Source: Sulfurovum sp. (GTDB lineage Bacteria; Campylobacterota; Campylobacteria; Campylobacterales; Sulfurovaceae). Taken from it: a stretch of DNA of 38,956 nt. A model generated the notes under the pieces. It searched no databases and had not been told where the DNA came from. It worked only from the letters and a program-made list of their open reading frames with translations. Below, piece by piece: positions 5,817 through 13,326 of the stretch. Positions within the stretch are counted from its first letter, which is position 1. Each line of letters opens with the position of its first letter. A program made the translations under genes and the position numbers. The stretch lies in assembly GCA_026983515.1 (NCBI GenBank), contig JALWHT010000150.1:1-38956 (forward strand), read 5' to 3'.

Positions 5817-7373
5817 TTATAACAGTTTGTGATTACTTAAAATTAATCTTGATACATTAAAATACTTTGGTATCTCTTTTTTGTATCTGTATAAGTTTTC
5901 AAAACTACTGTCGAGTATATATGTTACTCCGTAGTCATCAACTGCTCTAACTATTCTGCCGCACGCTTGAATAAGTTTTTTAATCGCTTGGTATCTTGCC
6001 CACTTCCAATCATGTCTTTTAAGCCATATCTCTTTAACCCTAATGTCATTTATGTCAGGAAATGGTATCTTTGTTATTACCTGCCATCTGCATAGGTCAT
6101 ATTTTAAGTCAATACCTCTCTCAAAACCCACAGAAACAAATACTGCTGGCTTTTCAATATCCATGAATTCTTTAAGTTTCTCGTTTCTGTTACTGCTGTC
6201 GTGTGTTATCACTGTGTGTTTAGTTTCAAGTCTTTTCTTTATAACTTCCGCAATTTCGTAACTGTGTGCGTGAATAAGACCTTTTTCGTCTTCATGTTTC
6301 TTTGCTATAACATTTATAATCTCTATAAGTTTATCATAAGTATCTTCTCTACATTCTTTTGTCATTTTTCCAGCAGGTATGTAGAATATCGGTCTATTTT
6401 TCTGTGGTATAATTGGTGGAACTTTAATAAACAGTGTTTTGCCAGTCAGTCCAGAGTATTTCTTAAACATATCTTTGTTTATTATTGTTGCAGATGATAC
6501 AATAACTATATCACTACCTCTGTTCCATATAGTTTTGTTAAGTATCTTTCCAACATCAACAGGTCTTATAGTTAGTTTACTACCTACCTTTGAAAAAGTG
6601 TATTCTTTTGGGTTGTTTAGAAACATCTCAAGTTTATCTCTTGTTTCTTTAAGTTTACTTAATTCTTTTAGCATTCTGACAGATATTTCATCCATGTTCT
6701 CAATAAAAGCAATTTCTCTGTTTAGTGTTTTTATCTTCTTTTTTGCAAAGTCTATTAGCCCATCTTTATCAGATATGCTTTTGTTTGTGTGTAGTTCTAT
6801 TGTAGCAAAGTCAGCAGCCCAACTTTCTATATCATCAGCCTCATCAACTATTAGTATCTCTCTATTACCCCATGCATCATTATCAGCAGTTCTCATTAAG
6901 AATGCAAAAGATAACGCACAAATATCTGATAAAATAGCATTTTCTCTATCTACGTAGTATGGACATTCTGTCTTAATATCGCAAGCAAATCTCTTTTTAG
7001 TCATGCATGGTGCAACATTACACTTAAGTTTTTTACCAGTAATATCTACACTAACTGGACATTCATAATGTTCTTTACCCTTAATAACTCTCAATCCAAG
7101 CTTTTTAATTCTTTCGTCATTGTATAACTGCTCAAGTAGGTTAATCTGTGGTGTTGTGTAATACGCTTTGTAATAGTATTTATCAATGAAATATTTTGCA
7201 ATAATTGTATTTGTAATTGATTTTCCAAAACCAGTCTGTGCCTCAATTATTATGTTGTCATAGTCTTTTTCCTCAACAGCTTTAATCGCTGATATAATAG
7301 TTTCTCTCTGGTATTTTCTGTATTTAATGTTTAGTTCTTTTTCCATTTTGTCAACAAAATTTTCGATAGACAT
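5817..7373 (-). CDS. XPD/DinG-like superfamily 2 DNA helicase
   Basis: 518 aa. Motif Q-like Tyr21-Gln22; Walker A AQTGFGKS (45-52); DEAD box at 177-180 (VDEADD); motif V region VSVGFERGIDL; motif VI QACGRIVRAV. Between motifs I and II lie cysteines 105, 118, 123, 131 and 137, spaced like the 4Fe-4S ligands of XPD, DinG and FANCJ. It should unwind DNA 5'-to-3' in viral replication or repair. It is shorter than host XPD, consistent with reduced Arch/C-terminal regions. The ATG at 7373 follows GGGGGTAAT. A single-gene unit from P5. Confidence 0.93.
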   Translation of the reverse strand: MSIENFVDKMEKELNIKYRKYQRETIISAIKAVEEKDYDNIIIEAQTGFGKSITNTIIAKYFIDKYYYKAYYTTPQINLLEQLYNDERIKKLGLRVIKGKEHYECPVSVDITGKKLKCNVAPCMTKKRFACDIKTECPYYVDRENAILSDICALSFAFLMRTADNDAWGNREILIVDEADDIESWAADFATIELHTNKSISDKDGLIDFAKKKIKTLNREIAFIENMDEISVRMLKELSKLKETRDKLEMFLNNPKEYTFSKVGSKLTIRPVDVGKILNKTIWNRGSDIVIVSSATIINKDMFKKYSGLTGKTLFIKVPPIIPQKNRPIFYIPAGKMTKECREDTYDKLIEIINVIAKKHEDEKGLIHAHSYEIAEVIKKRLETKHTVITHDSSNRNEKLKEFMDIEKPAVFVSVGFERGIDLKYDLCRWQVITKIPFPDINDIRVKEIWLKRHDWKWARYQAIKKLIQACGRIVRAVDDYGVTYILDSSFENLYRYKKEIPKYFNVSRLILSNHKLL

Positions 7374-7390
7374 AATATTACCCCCTGTGT

Positions 7391-7417
7391 TGCGGTTTAA
7401 AAATTTTTCGGTTTTTA
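7391..7417 (-). promoter_or_regulatory. Promoter P5 (helicase)
   Basis: Minus strand AAAAACCGAAAAA followed by TTTTTAAACC as TATA element. It overlaps the last codons of the upstream methyltransferase gene (stop at 7415). Confidence 0.65.
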
Positions 7418-8455
7418 TAAGGTCTTTTGGGAGAGATATGGTTTAATCCTGTGCTCAGCTATTTTACAATAATACTTATCTATCTCAACACCTATAAATT
7501 TGTATCCATTTTTCAAACATGCAGCTGCTGTAGTTCCACTACCAATAAATGGGTCTAATACTATACCATTCTCTGGTGTTACTAATCTAACTAACCACTC
7601 TATTAATTTAAGTGGTTTAACTGTCGTGTGGTATATCAGTTTGTGTTTTTTGTGTTTGTTCCACTCATAACTTGGTATAACTTTATTGCAGTTAATGCAG
7701 TATGCGTATCTTTCATCTCTTCCAGCTTTTGCACAGTAGAAAAATCTTGAAGCTCCACCGTAATCTCCGTATGTATTACTATCTGTGTAGTTAGAAGATT
7801 TTCCACCCCAATCAAAAACCCAATTAGATGAGTATTTGTCTCTAACACTTTTTGATGATTTGTATTTACCACTTTGTTTGTCTATCTCTTTAGCAACACA
7901 TTTGTCAATTATAACATTTGTTGGAAATCTTCCAGTTTCTTGTCCTTTAACATCAATTCTGCATTTATCTATGTTAATGCACCCAGTACCCCACTTTTTG
8001 AAGTTATTTAATATGCTACCTTCAAGTGGTTTTCTCGCTATAACTGCTGGTTCACACGCTGGTTTCAACGTTGTGTGAAGACCTTCATACCCATATCTTC
8101 TCATATCCACTCCTTTTGGAAACCCACACCCATATAACCAAAGCAGCATATCTCTTATTTCAAAACCTGCTTTTTCAATGAAATATACACCATTATGATA
8201 TGTTCTTGTTCCAAAAAATGATATAATGTGTGCACCGAGTTTAACAACTCTGTAAACCTCTCTCCAAAATATAACATTAGGAACTTTTTTATCCCAATTT
8301 TGCTCTAAAAATTCTATACCATACGGTGGGTCTGTAACTACTGCATCTATACTATTTGAAGGCAACCTTTTAATCGCCTTCAGTGCATCACCATGTATTA
8401 TTTTGTTTACTGGTATATCATTTATATCATTTATTTCTATTATAATATATATCAC
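7415..8455 (-). CDS. Orphan beta-class N4/N6 DNA methyltransferase
   Basis: 346 aa. Catalytic motif IV TDPPYGIEF near residues 41-49 comes before SAM-binding motif I DPFIGSGTT (about residue 310) followed by FIGVEID. That order is typical of beta-group amino-methyltransferases. A central insertion contains YCINCNKVIPSYEWNKHKKH, a possible zinc knuckle. No restriction enzyme lies beside it, so it probably protects viral DNA or marks it for replication. The start is uncertain: GTG at 8455 overlaps the upstream stop (GTGA) but is itself the ribosome site; an in-frame ATT at 8446 is 6 nt after GGTG and would be another near-cognate start. Confidence 0.9.
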   Translation of the reverse strand: MIYIIIEINDINDIPVNKIIHGDALKAIKRLPSNSIDAVVTDPPYGIEFLEQNWDKKVPNVIFWREVYRVVKLGAHIISFFGTRTYHNGVYFIEKAGFEIRDMLLWLYGCGFPKGVDMRRYGYEGLHTTLKPACEPAVIARKPLEGSILNNFKKWGTGCINIDKCRIDVKGQETGRFPTNVIIDKCVAKEIDKQSGKYKSSKSVRDKYSSNWVFDWGGKSSNYTDSNTYGDYGGASRFFYCAKAGRDERYAYCINCNKVIPSYEWNKHKKHKLIYHTTVKPLKLIEWLVRLVTPENGIVLDPFIGSGTTAAACLKNGYKFIGVEIDKYYCKIAEHRIKPYLSQKTL

Positions 8456-8886
8456 CTCCCAAAGTATTCTTTGCTGAACAACCTCATAAACTCTACAAAT
8501 TTTGAGTTGCTTTGTTTACATATACCACATTTCATTCCAAAGTAGCACTCTTCACAGTCAAATGAATGAACTATACATGCTGTGCATGTTGAAGGGGAAG
8601 CCGCTAAATTGTATATTAATATTGGATTAACATCTGTATCTTTTGTTTTATCTCTAATCATAGTATATACTGCTCTCCACATTGGTGTATGCTTATTACC
8701 ATATAGGTCATACAGCACACTGTCAATTTGCTGTGCTATTTTCTCAAGCTCTGTCTCATTATTCTGTTTGCACCAGTCAGCAATATACTCCCATTTTCTT
8801 GGTATTCTACCTATGAAGTAGCTTTTAATCAAGTAGTATTTATTTATTAAATATTCTCTTATTGCTTCTTTTAACTCTTCCATCAT
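8452..8886 (-). CDS. Cys-rich zinc-binding-type protein (144 aa)
   Basis: The preferred start is the ATG at 8886 (MEELKEAIREY preceded by Met), behind GAGGTTGAT; an ATG at 8901 overlapping the upstream stop is possible. The N-terminal two thirds are helical; the C-terminal part holds CTAC, CEEC and CGIC pairs (three CxxC), enough for one or two zinc sites. The stop overlaps the methyltransferase start. Function unknown. Confidence 0.7.
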   Translation of the reverse strand: MMEELKEAIREYLINKYYLIKSYFIGRIPRKWEYIADWCKQNNETELEKIAQQIDSVLYDLYGNKHTPMWRAVYTMIRDKTKDTDVNPILIYNLAASPSTCTACIVHSFDCEECYFGMKCGICKQSNSKFVEFMRLFSKEYFGR

Positions 8887-8897
8887 TTTTATCAACC

Positions 8898-9143
8898 TCA
8901 TGAAGTTATTTTTATCTTTTTTACACTAAACAGTAACTCTCCGTTGAATATATTTTTCATAACCCACATACCTCTTTTGTATGCTGTGTCTTTGTCTTTG
9001 CTGAATATTATCAGCAACAGTATACCATTCTTTTCGTCTATTTTAAACTTAAATGACTTATCTTTTGCTCTAATTCCAACTAATTGTGTCTTTAATAGCT
9101 CCAAATCTACATTTTTTACCAAAGGGAATATAGTTATATACAT
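8898..9143 (-). CDS. Hypothetical protein (81 aa)
   Basis: The ATG at 9143 follows GGAGGTGATAAT with 5-nt spacing. The protein is a small beta/alpha one: hydrophobic N-terminal strand YITIFPLV, a Lys-rich middle, strand GILLLIIFS, helix around TAYKRGMWVMKNIF. The pattern is of a ferredoxin-like fold but no family is recognised. Part of the long P6 operon. Confidence 0.7.
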   Translation of the reverse strand: MYITIFPLVKNVDLELLKTQLVGIRAKDKSFKFKIDEKNGILLLIIFSKDKDTAYKRGMWVMKNIFNGELLFSVKKIKITS

Positions 9144-9147
9144 ATTA

Positions 9148-9555
9148 TCACCTCCTTTTTCTTTTTATGTATATGTTCCAAAATGGTAAACTCATAACAT
9201 TATACTCCTCCTCACACGATTTATACAGCACTTTACCATCACCTCTTTTCAAATACTTTATATTGAATAACACATCATCTGCATAATCAACACCCCCTCT
9301 TATTTCACTTAGGTATATACGCTCCTTATCATCACCCAATCCACACCTATGGTGTATATTAGTTTTAACACCTTTAACTCTAATGTGGAAACCATGTTTT
9401 GTAATATATACTTTAACATCTGCTTTTTTGTTTATGTTGCTGGCTAACCATTTTGCATTAAAGTATGTCTTCAATAGCTGGAATTGGTTGTGTGTATCTA
9501 AATCAACAGTTAAATCAACTTTGCTTAACATTTTTGTTAATTTACTTACCTTCAT
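9148..9555 (-). CDS. Hypothetical protein (135 aa)
   Basis: Lysine-rich protein with the segments HGFHIRVKGVK and RGGVDYADDVLFNIKYL. The ATG lies inside the end of the upstream gene (9542), so translation is probably coupled; the ribosome site (GGGAG) is unusually close. The C-terminus is basic (YIKRKRR), consistent with nucleic-acid binding. Function unknown. Confidence 0.7.
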   Translation of the reverse strand: MKVSKLTKMLSKVDLTVDLDTHNQFQLLKTYFNAKWLASNINKKADVKVYITKHGFHIRVKGVKTNIHHRCGLGDDKERIYLSEIRGGVDYADDVLFNIKYLKRGDGKVLYKSCEEEYNVMSLPFWNIYIKRKRR

Positions 9556-10246
9556 TCTCCCACTCTCCTAAATCTACTTGTTTGAATATACCGCTTTCAT
9601 ATCTGTATGGTGATGTTGACACACTCTCTGTGCACGCCTGTTCCTCAAACTCAACTTTAGCTTTAACATAATTCTCCCAGTATTTAGGTGATAGGTAACC
9701 CTCAGCGTAAAATGGATACCTATCGTAATTTGCATCAAATATCTCAATGTAAAATGGAACTCTTCTCTCCAATACATCGTAAAACTCATCAATAATTTGA
9801 ATACCATGATAATATCTTTCGCTGAAATCAACAAATGGTATATAACCCATACACTCCAAAAACATGTCCATTAAATCACTGCAAAAATCATTAAATTCTG
9901 CTGTGTTAGCAATACTATTCGGAGCTTCAGTTAATAGCCTGCACTCAATATGTCTCTTTTGCTTTGGGTATATATATGATTTTGTAGCGAGTATCTTGTA
10001 CCACTTAGCTTCAGTTTCATATTCGCCTTTCTCATATAGCTCAGGTATGTCATAGTACAACCATGTAGAAACTGTAATCATTGGTATACTGTTCTCTTTC
10101 GAGTATTCTATAACATACTCGCTACTCCTAATTATCTTCTCATATTCTGTTCTCGTTATCAATCCCTTTGAAAAATCAAGTATAGCTTTAAGTGTTTTAT
10201 CATCTAATTTTATTGGTCTTCCTCTTAAATTAAAAATATAAATCAT
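9542..10246 (-). CDS. Hypothetical protein (234 aa)
   Basis: The ATG follows AAGGTGATTTT (5 nt). The sequence is rich in Tyr, Glu and Ile, with many aromatic residues in the middle (ERYYHGIQIIDEFYDVLERR) and no Cys-pair or nucleotide-binding motif. It is in the replication/early operon between an AbrB-like gene and a basic protein. Function unknown. Confidence 0.7.
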   Translation of the reverse strand: MIYIFNLRGRPIKLDDKTLKAILDFSKGLITRTEYEKIIRSSEYVIEYSKENSIPMITVSTWLYYDIPELYEKGEYETEAKWYKILATKSYIYPKQKRHIECRLLTEAPNSIANTAEFNDFCSDLMDMFLECMGYIPFVDFSERYYHGIQIIDEFYDVLERRVPFYIEIFDANYDRYPFYAEGYLSPKYWENYVKAKVEFEEQACTESVSTSPYRYESGIFKQVDLGEWENEGK

Positions 10247-10250
10247 AAAA

Positions 10251-10487
10251 TCACCTTATAACTATCTCATTTTTTCTAACATATATTTTACTGGCATTTC
10301 TGTCAAGTCTAAGCACCAGTATTGGGTAAATCTCTCCTGCAACTACTCTGGTCTTTTTTATGATACCATCTCTGTTTTTCTTGATAACTATTTTGTCTTT
10401 GTGATACTCAATATCCACTAAATCACCGGGTTTTATTCCAATCCTTCTCAGCTCTTTACATAAGTTTATTGCTAAACTCTCAGTCAT
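10251..10487 (-). CDS. AbrB/SpoVT-type swapped-hairpin protein (78 aa)
   Basis: The N-terminal half matches the AbrB-type DNA-binding pattern: LAINLCKELRRIGIKPGDLV followed by DIEYHKDKIVIKK. The C-terminal strand-rich half (EIYPILVLRLDRNASKIYVR) is unassigned. It is likely a dimeric DNA-binding protein or antitoxin-like regulator. The ATG overlaps the stop of the ACG-start gene at 10484 (ATGA). Confidence 0.72.
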   Translation of the reverse strand: MTESLAINLCKELRRIGIKPGDLVDIEYHKDKIVIKKNRDGIIKKTRVVAGEIYPILVLRLDRNASKIYVRKNEIVIR

Positions 10488-10780
10488 ATCAACACCACCT
10501 TATATAAATATGCTTCATCAAATTTAGCTCTACTCAACACTTTGTACTCATGTATCCAATCCTCAACACTGCTGAAACCACTTTCGCTTAAATGTTCAAT
10601 TAGCATACCCATGTTTGCTTTTCCTATCTCCTCAATGTATACATCAGCAATTTTTTTTCCATGCCACTCTTTTTTAACCCAATCTCTACCTACTTTGTTT
10701 CTCTTTTTTCTGAGTGTATATACTACTCCATTGTTAAGCAGCTGTTTTAATGCTTTTTCCGACTTGAAGTAAATAACCGT
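10484..10780 (-). CDS. ASCH/PUA-like protein with putative ACG start (98 aa)
   Basis: A coding frame of 98 codons with no ATG, GTG or TTG at its 5' end; an in-frame stop lies six codons before. GGAGGTG-ATAAA-ACG at 10789-10778 puts ACG exactly 5 nt after GGTG. The product reads TVIYFKSEKALKQLL... VYTLRKKRNKVGRDWVKKEW, then GKKIADVYIEEIG and SGFSSVEDWIHEYK, resembling the small ASCH/PUA-like RNA-binding fold of archaea (call moderate). It overlaps the zinc-ribbon gene upstream and ATGA-overlaps the AbrB gene downstream. The frame is intact and operon-embedded, so it is very probably expressed. Confidence 0.7.
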   Translation of the reverse strand, partial: TVIYFKSEKALKQLLNNGVVYTLRKKRNKVGRDWVKKEWHGKKIADVYIEEIGKANMGMLIEHLSESGFSSVEDWIHEYKVLSRAKFDEAYLYKVVLI

Positions 10781-10944
10781 TTTATCACCTCCTCTTTAAT
10801 AATTTTTCCGCAATTTGTGCACATAAGACCTTTACTGATTTTGTCATTCACAACATCGTAATCTATGTAAACTACAACACCTTTTGCCTTCTTTGATTTT
10901 AAGTCTATCTCTATAATGTTACCACATGTGCATCTTATCCTCAT
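10747..10944 (-). CDS. Zinc-ribbon protein (65 aa)
   Basis: The CTCG knuckle near the N-terminus (IRCTCGNIIEI) pairs with CTNCG further on, a classic two-knuckle zinc ribbon, followed by a basic tail (KRLFTSSRKKH). The ATG overlaps the upstream stop (ATGA). The last part overlaps the ribosome site and start of the ACG gene. It probably binds nucleic acid or RNA polymerase. Confidence 0.75.
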   Translation of the reverse strand: MRIRCTCGNIIEIDLKSKKAKGVVVYIDYDVVNDKISKGLMCTNCGKIIKEEVIKRLFTSSRKKH

Positions 10945-11126
10945 AAGTTGTATTCACCTATTAGCTCTTCATAGCACTCAACGCACTTTTTATTAAATTC
11001 CTCATCGCTCATGTCATACTTCTCTTTAACTTTCTTCGCAGCTTTTCTTATTGCTTTGCACGCTGGAGACACTTTGTATCTGTAGTAATAATATAACGCA
11101 AGTATCGCTTTATCACTTTTCTCCAT
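10941..11126 (-). CDS. Small basic/helical protein (61 aa)
   Basis: Helical, Lys- and Tyr-rich (LALYYYYRYKVSPACKAIRKAAKKVKE is the first half, listed here as its features only), with two cysteines near the C-terminus (CVECYEE). The start codon overlaps the Sak4-like gene's stop (TAATG). Function unknown; the position suggests a replication or recombination accessory. Confidence 0.65.
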   Translation of the reverse strand: MEKSDKAILALYYYYRYKVSPACKAIRKAAKKVKEKYDMSDEEFNKKCVECYEELIGEYNL

Positions 11127-11785
11127 TATTCCACCTCCTTAATATTTTCAGCAGATATTATTTTCTTAATGTAATCAATGAATTCCTCTTGTGTAATACT
11201 ACCAAGATTAAGTATTCTGTCCTTCTTTAGTATCACCGTATCTTCGCTAATCTCCGCTACTATATCAACTATTCTCTTCAGTTCAAGAAGTATATTTGCT
11301 TCACCTTTTGAAACTTTAGTTTGTGGATGATATGTGAATATCGCTGATTTACCTGCTGAGTTTATGCTCCTTATTATATCTCTGAGTTTATCATATATAA
11401 CCGGAAACAGTTCCCATGTAACCAAGAATAAGTCTGGGTCAGATACTTTTTTCGGTTCGTCTCTCTCAATGCCACCAATGTAAAACTCACCTTTCTGTAG
11501 TATTTTACTTTTAATGTGTCTCTTTATAACCTCCTTTAGTTCAGTCATACTGTCAACTATTATTACATCAGCATCGCTTGAAACAGCTTGTTTAAGACCT
11601 TTAATGAATTTACTGTATGATGTTGCGTCAATTCTTTCTATATCTTCTGCACCAAGTTTCTGTATTATTGGTTCAGCACCTCCATCAACATCAAGCAGAA
11701 CAGCTTTAGTAACTTTGCAAATCTCTACGCATGTGTGTGTTTTACCAGCACCGGGTTCACCAACAAGTAGCACTTTAGTAATCAT
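11126..11785 (-). CDS. Sak4-like RecA-fold ATPase (219 aa)
   Basis: The start is the ATG at 11785 after GGGTGATAAT. Walker A GEPGAGKT (residues 9-16), Walker B DADVIIVDS, and a later TYHPQ segment in the place of the RecA-core Q/H motif match the single-domain AAA_24/Sak4 recombinases of phages and archaeal viruses. It likely anneals or exchanges single strands during replication. The neighbour upstream ends in an SSB-like acidic tail, the usual partner arrangement for Sak4. Confidence 0.85.
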   Translation of the reverse strand: MITKVLLVGEPGAGKTHTCVEICKVTKAVLLDVDGGAEPIIQKLGAEDIERIDATSYSKFIKGLKQAVSSDADVIIVDSMTELKEVIKRHIKSKILQKGEFYIGGIERDEPKKVSDPDLFLVTWELFPVIYDKLRDIIRSINSAGKSAIFTYHPQTKVSKGEANILLELKRIVDIVAEISEDTVILKKDRILNLGSITQEEFIDYIKKIISAENIKEVE

Positions 11786-11798
11786 ATTATCACCCAAA

Positions 11799-11809
11799 AT
11801 AAAAAAAAG
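11799..11809 (-). terminator. T8 tract between SSB-like and Sak4-like genes
   Basis: After the stop at 11810, the transcribed strand runs ACTTTTTTTTATTTT before the Sak4 ribosome site. It may attenuate transcription so that the DNA-binding partner exceeds the ATPase. Confidence 0.35.
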
Positions 11810-12412
11810 TTAGAAAATTTCACCTATATCAACTTCACTATCATACTCACCTTCATACTCCATGTTCTTCTTTTCATTCCACTCTTCAATACCTTCATTG
11901 TATGCTTGTTCAATGTCAACTCCAAGCTTCTTTATCTCTTTGTCGCTCAGTTTCTTAATAGGTATCCATACATCTCTCGCTTCAAGAACATTCTTTGGTA
12001 AGTTCTTGGGTATCTCTCTGTTAAGTTCATTAGCCATGTATTCAGCAGGCTGAACTGGTGTCCACAGAAATACCTGTTTCTCCATGAATTTCTTAAGTTC
12101 CTCAATCTGTTTCTCAGGCTCTTTGCTCTTTGGCTTAAACTTCAGCTTCATGTTCAGTGTGTAAACGAATGCACCCATTGCACTCCACTTTATTTTGCTC
12201 TCATTATACCATGCGTGCTGTAGATTTTCATATTTTTCAAGTGGCTTTATCACTATGTGCAGTCTCTTTAAGTTTCTGAGTTCTCTGCCCTGCTCCTTAA
12301 GCCTCTGTTCTCCCTTCCTGCACGCCGCACAGTCGCACGGGAAATTCAGTTCCACTACCAAGCCCAGAAAAGGCTCTTTTACATCATCTCTGTATTCACC
12401 TATATCAAACAC
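11810..12412 (-). CDS. Probable single-stranded DNA-binding-type protein (200 aa)
   Basis: First gene of the P6 operon. The start is the GTG at 12412, 6 nt after GGTG of GGAGGTG. It has a strand-rich N-terminal half with a CDCAACRKG cysteine cluster, a Lys/Glu-rich middle, and a strongly acidic tail ending DSEVDIGEIF. That tail is like bacterial/phage SSB acidic tips with a terminal hydrophobic pair. With the adjacent Sak4-like ATPase this suggests an SSB, but no OB-fold motif can be proven by eye. Confidence 0.6.
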   Translation of the reverse strand: MFDIGEYRDDVKEPFLGLVVELNFPCDCAACRKGEQRLKEQGRELRNLKRLHIVIKPLEKYENLQHAWYNESKIKWSAMGAFVYTLNMKLKFKPKSKEPEKQIEELKKFMEKQVFLWTPVQPAEYMANELNREIPKNLPKNVLEARDVWIPIKKLSDKEIKKLGVDIEQAYNEGIEEWNEKKNMEYEGEYDSEVDIGEIF

Positions 12413-12443
12413 CTTCGCCACCTCCAGCCACTTATAGAACCGT

Positions 12444-12470
12444 TAAGTATATAAGCTTTTTGGTTTTTCG
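12444..12470 (-). promoter_or_regulatory. Promoter P6 of the long early operon
   Basis: Minus strand CGAAAAACCAAAAAG then CTTATATACTTAA. It drives 12412 down to 7415, about a dozen closely packed genes. It faces the AbrB gene's promoter, so the AbrB protein is well placed to regulate both. Confidence 0.8.
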
Positions 12471-12478
12471 GGCATTAT

Positions 12479-12496
12479 GGGAAAAGCTTATAAACT
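12479..12496 (+). promoter_or_regulatory. Rightward promoter P7 (AbrB gene)
   Basis: GGGAAAAGCTTATAAACT: BRE-like A run and TATA box centred about 12490. The ATG at 12517 is about 25 nt downstream, and there is no ribosome site, so the mRNA should be leaderless. Confidence 0.7.
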
Positions 12497-12516
12497 ATTA
12501 AACCTATTGCTCAAAT

Positions 12517-12828
12517 ATGAAACTCGTTAAGTTGGATGTAAATGGAAAGATTGTGATACCATCTGAGATTAGAGGGGAATTAGCGATACGGAAAGGGACA
12601 GTATTTAAGATAGAAATGAGCGATGGCAGGATTATACTTAAGAGACTTCCTAAAGCACCAGAGATAGCAAGAAGTGCAGATTACAACATTGTGAAAGTTG
12701 ATGTGAATGGTAGAGTTAGAATACCTTCGAAAATTAGGAAAGATTTTGAGTGGAAACATGGAGATTTGCTTGAAATACATGCTGTTGATGAGAACACACT
12801 TGAAGTTAAGAAAAGTGATGTTTTATGA
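12517..12828 (+). CDS. Tandem AbrB/SpoVT-domain regulator (103 aa)
   Basis: Two copies of the swapped-hairpin AbrB fold: MKLVKLDVNGKIVIPSEIR (1-45) and KVDVNGRVRIPSKIRKDFEW (58-100), each with the VxxNGxxxIPxxIR signature and a GDxxxI/GTVFKI second hairpin. It is likely a transcription regulator acting at the divergent P6/P7 region. It is the only sizeable gene on the + strand, and probably sets early/late timing. It appears leaderless. Its stop overlaps the start of the next + strand gene (ATGA). Confidence 0.9.
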   Translation: MKLVKLDVNGKIVIPSEIRGELAIRKGTVFKIEMSDGRIILKRLPKAPEIARSADYNIVKVDVNGRVRIPSKIRKDFEWKHGDLLEIHAVDENTLEVKKSDVL

Positions 12829-12941
12829 CAAGAGTTAAGTGTTTGTGCAAAGAGTGTATACACAACAAGCATGGTATATGCAGTAAAGATACAATAACTA
12901 TAAAATTTGGTGAATGTTGCAACTATGAACCAAGTATTTAA
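12825..12941 (+). CDS. 38-aa Cys-rich mini-protein
   Basis: A short gene translated from the ATG at 12825, overlapping the AbrB stop by ATGA. The product has C6, C8, C11, C19, C31 and C32 with the core CKECIHNKHGIC, a relative of the C-x2-C-I-H pattern seen at 666-869 and 4894-5598, and an acidic end (NYEPSI). It probably binds one zinc ion. It ends tail-to-tail with the HicB-like gene (12938), overlapping by 4 nt. Confidence 0.75.
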   Translation: MTRVKCLCKECIHNKHGICSKDTITIKFGECCNYEPSI

Positions 12942-13138
12942 ATAATATCCATTAAATATTTTACTATTTTTTCTAACTCTCTTTTGAAATTATGCAATGC
13001 TTCATTTTCTGTTTTTCCGTAAACATGTATATTAAGTAAACTATTGTATGCGGTGTATCTGTTTCCTTCCTCTTTTATATACACATCAACACCTCTCTTA
13101 AGTTTAACAGTTATCAATTCTCTAATAACAACTATCAT
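12938..13138 (-). CDS. HicB-like small protein (66 aa)
   Basis: The pattern of HicB-type antitoxins is visible: strands around YIKEEGNRYTAYNSLLNIHV, then GKTENEALHNFKRELEKIV, the conserved G-x-T-x-x-E-A-x-x-N helix. No HicA toxin gene lies beside it, so it may be an orphan regulator. The ATG follows GGGTGATAAA (5 nt). Confidence 0.65.
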   Translation of the reverse strand: MIVVIRELITVKLKRGVDVYIKEEGNRYTAYNSLLNIHVYGKTENEALHNFKRELEKIVKYLMDII

Positions 13139-13326
13139 TTTATCACCCTATAATACTTAAACCCATCTTTAGCAACTATTCCCCTATTTACCATATCATT
13201 AAGAAGTTTCCTTAGTGTCTCTTTATTAAGTAAAATCTCATATTTTAGTTCATGAAGTGTCTTTGGTCTATCAAGCTTCTCCAAAATAATCTTTTCTCTA
13301 TCTTCTTTCTTTAATTTACCTACCAT
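13135..13326 (-). CDS. Winged-helix DNA-binding protein (63 aa)
   Basis: Helix-turn-helix with wing: ILEKLDRPKTLHELKYEILL, then NKETLRKLLNDMVNRGIVAK and the wing DGFKYYRVI. Typical of small archaeal wHTH repressors. It overlaps both neighbours (13320-13326 upstream, 4 nt downstream), so it is an operon member with the HicB-like and 278-aa genes. Confidence 0.8.
   Translation of the reverse strand: MVGKLKKEDREKIILEKLDRPKTLHELKYEILLNKETLRKLLNDMVNRGIVAKDGFKYYRVIK

Noticed and set aside
11126-11785. Packaging ATPase (FtsK/A32 type)
   Set aside because: The P-loop context and length match single-domain Sak4/AAA_24 RecA-like proteins rather than packaging ATPases.
12938-13138. HicAB toxin-antitoxin pair
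   Set aside because: Only a HicB-like protein is seen; no HicA-type dsRNA-binding toxin is adjacent.
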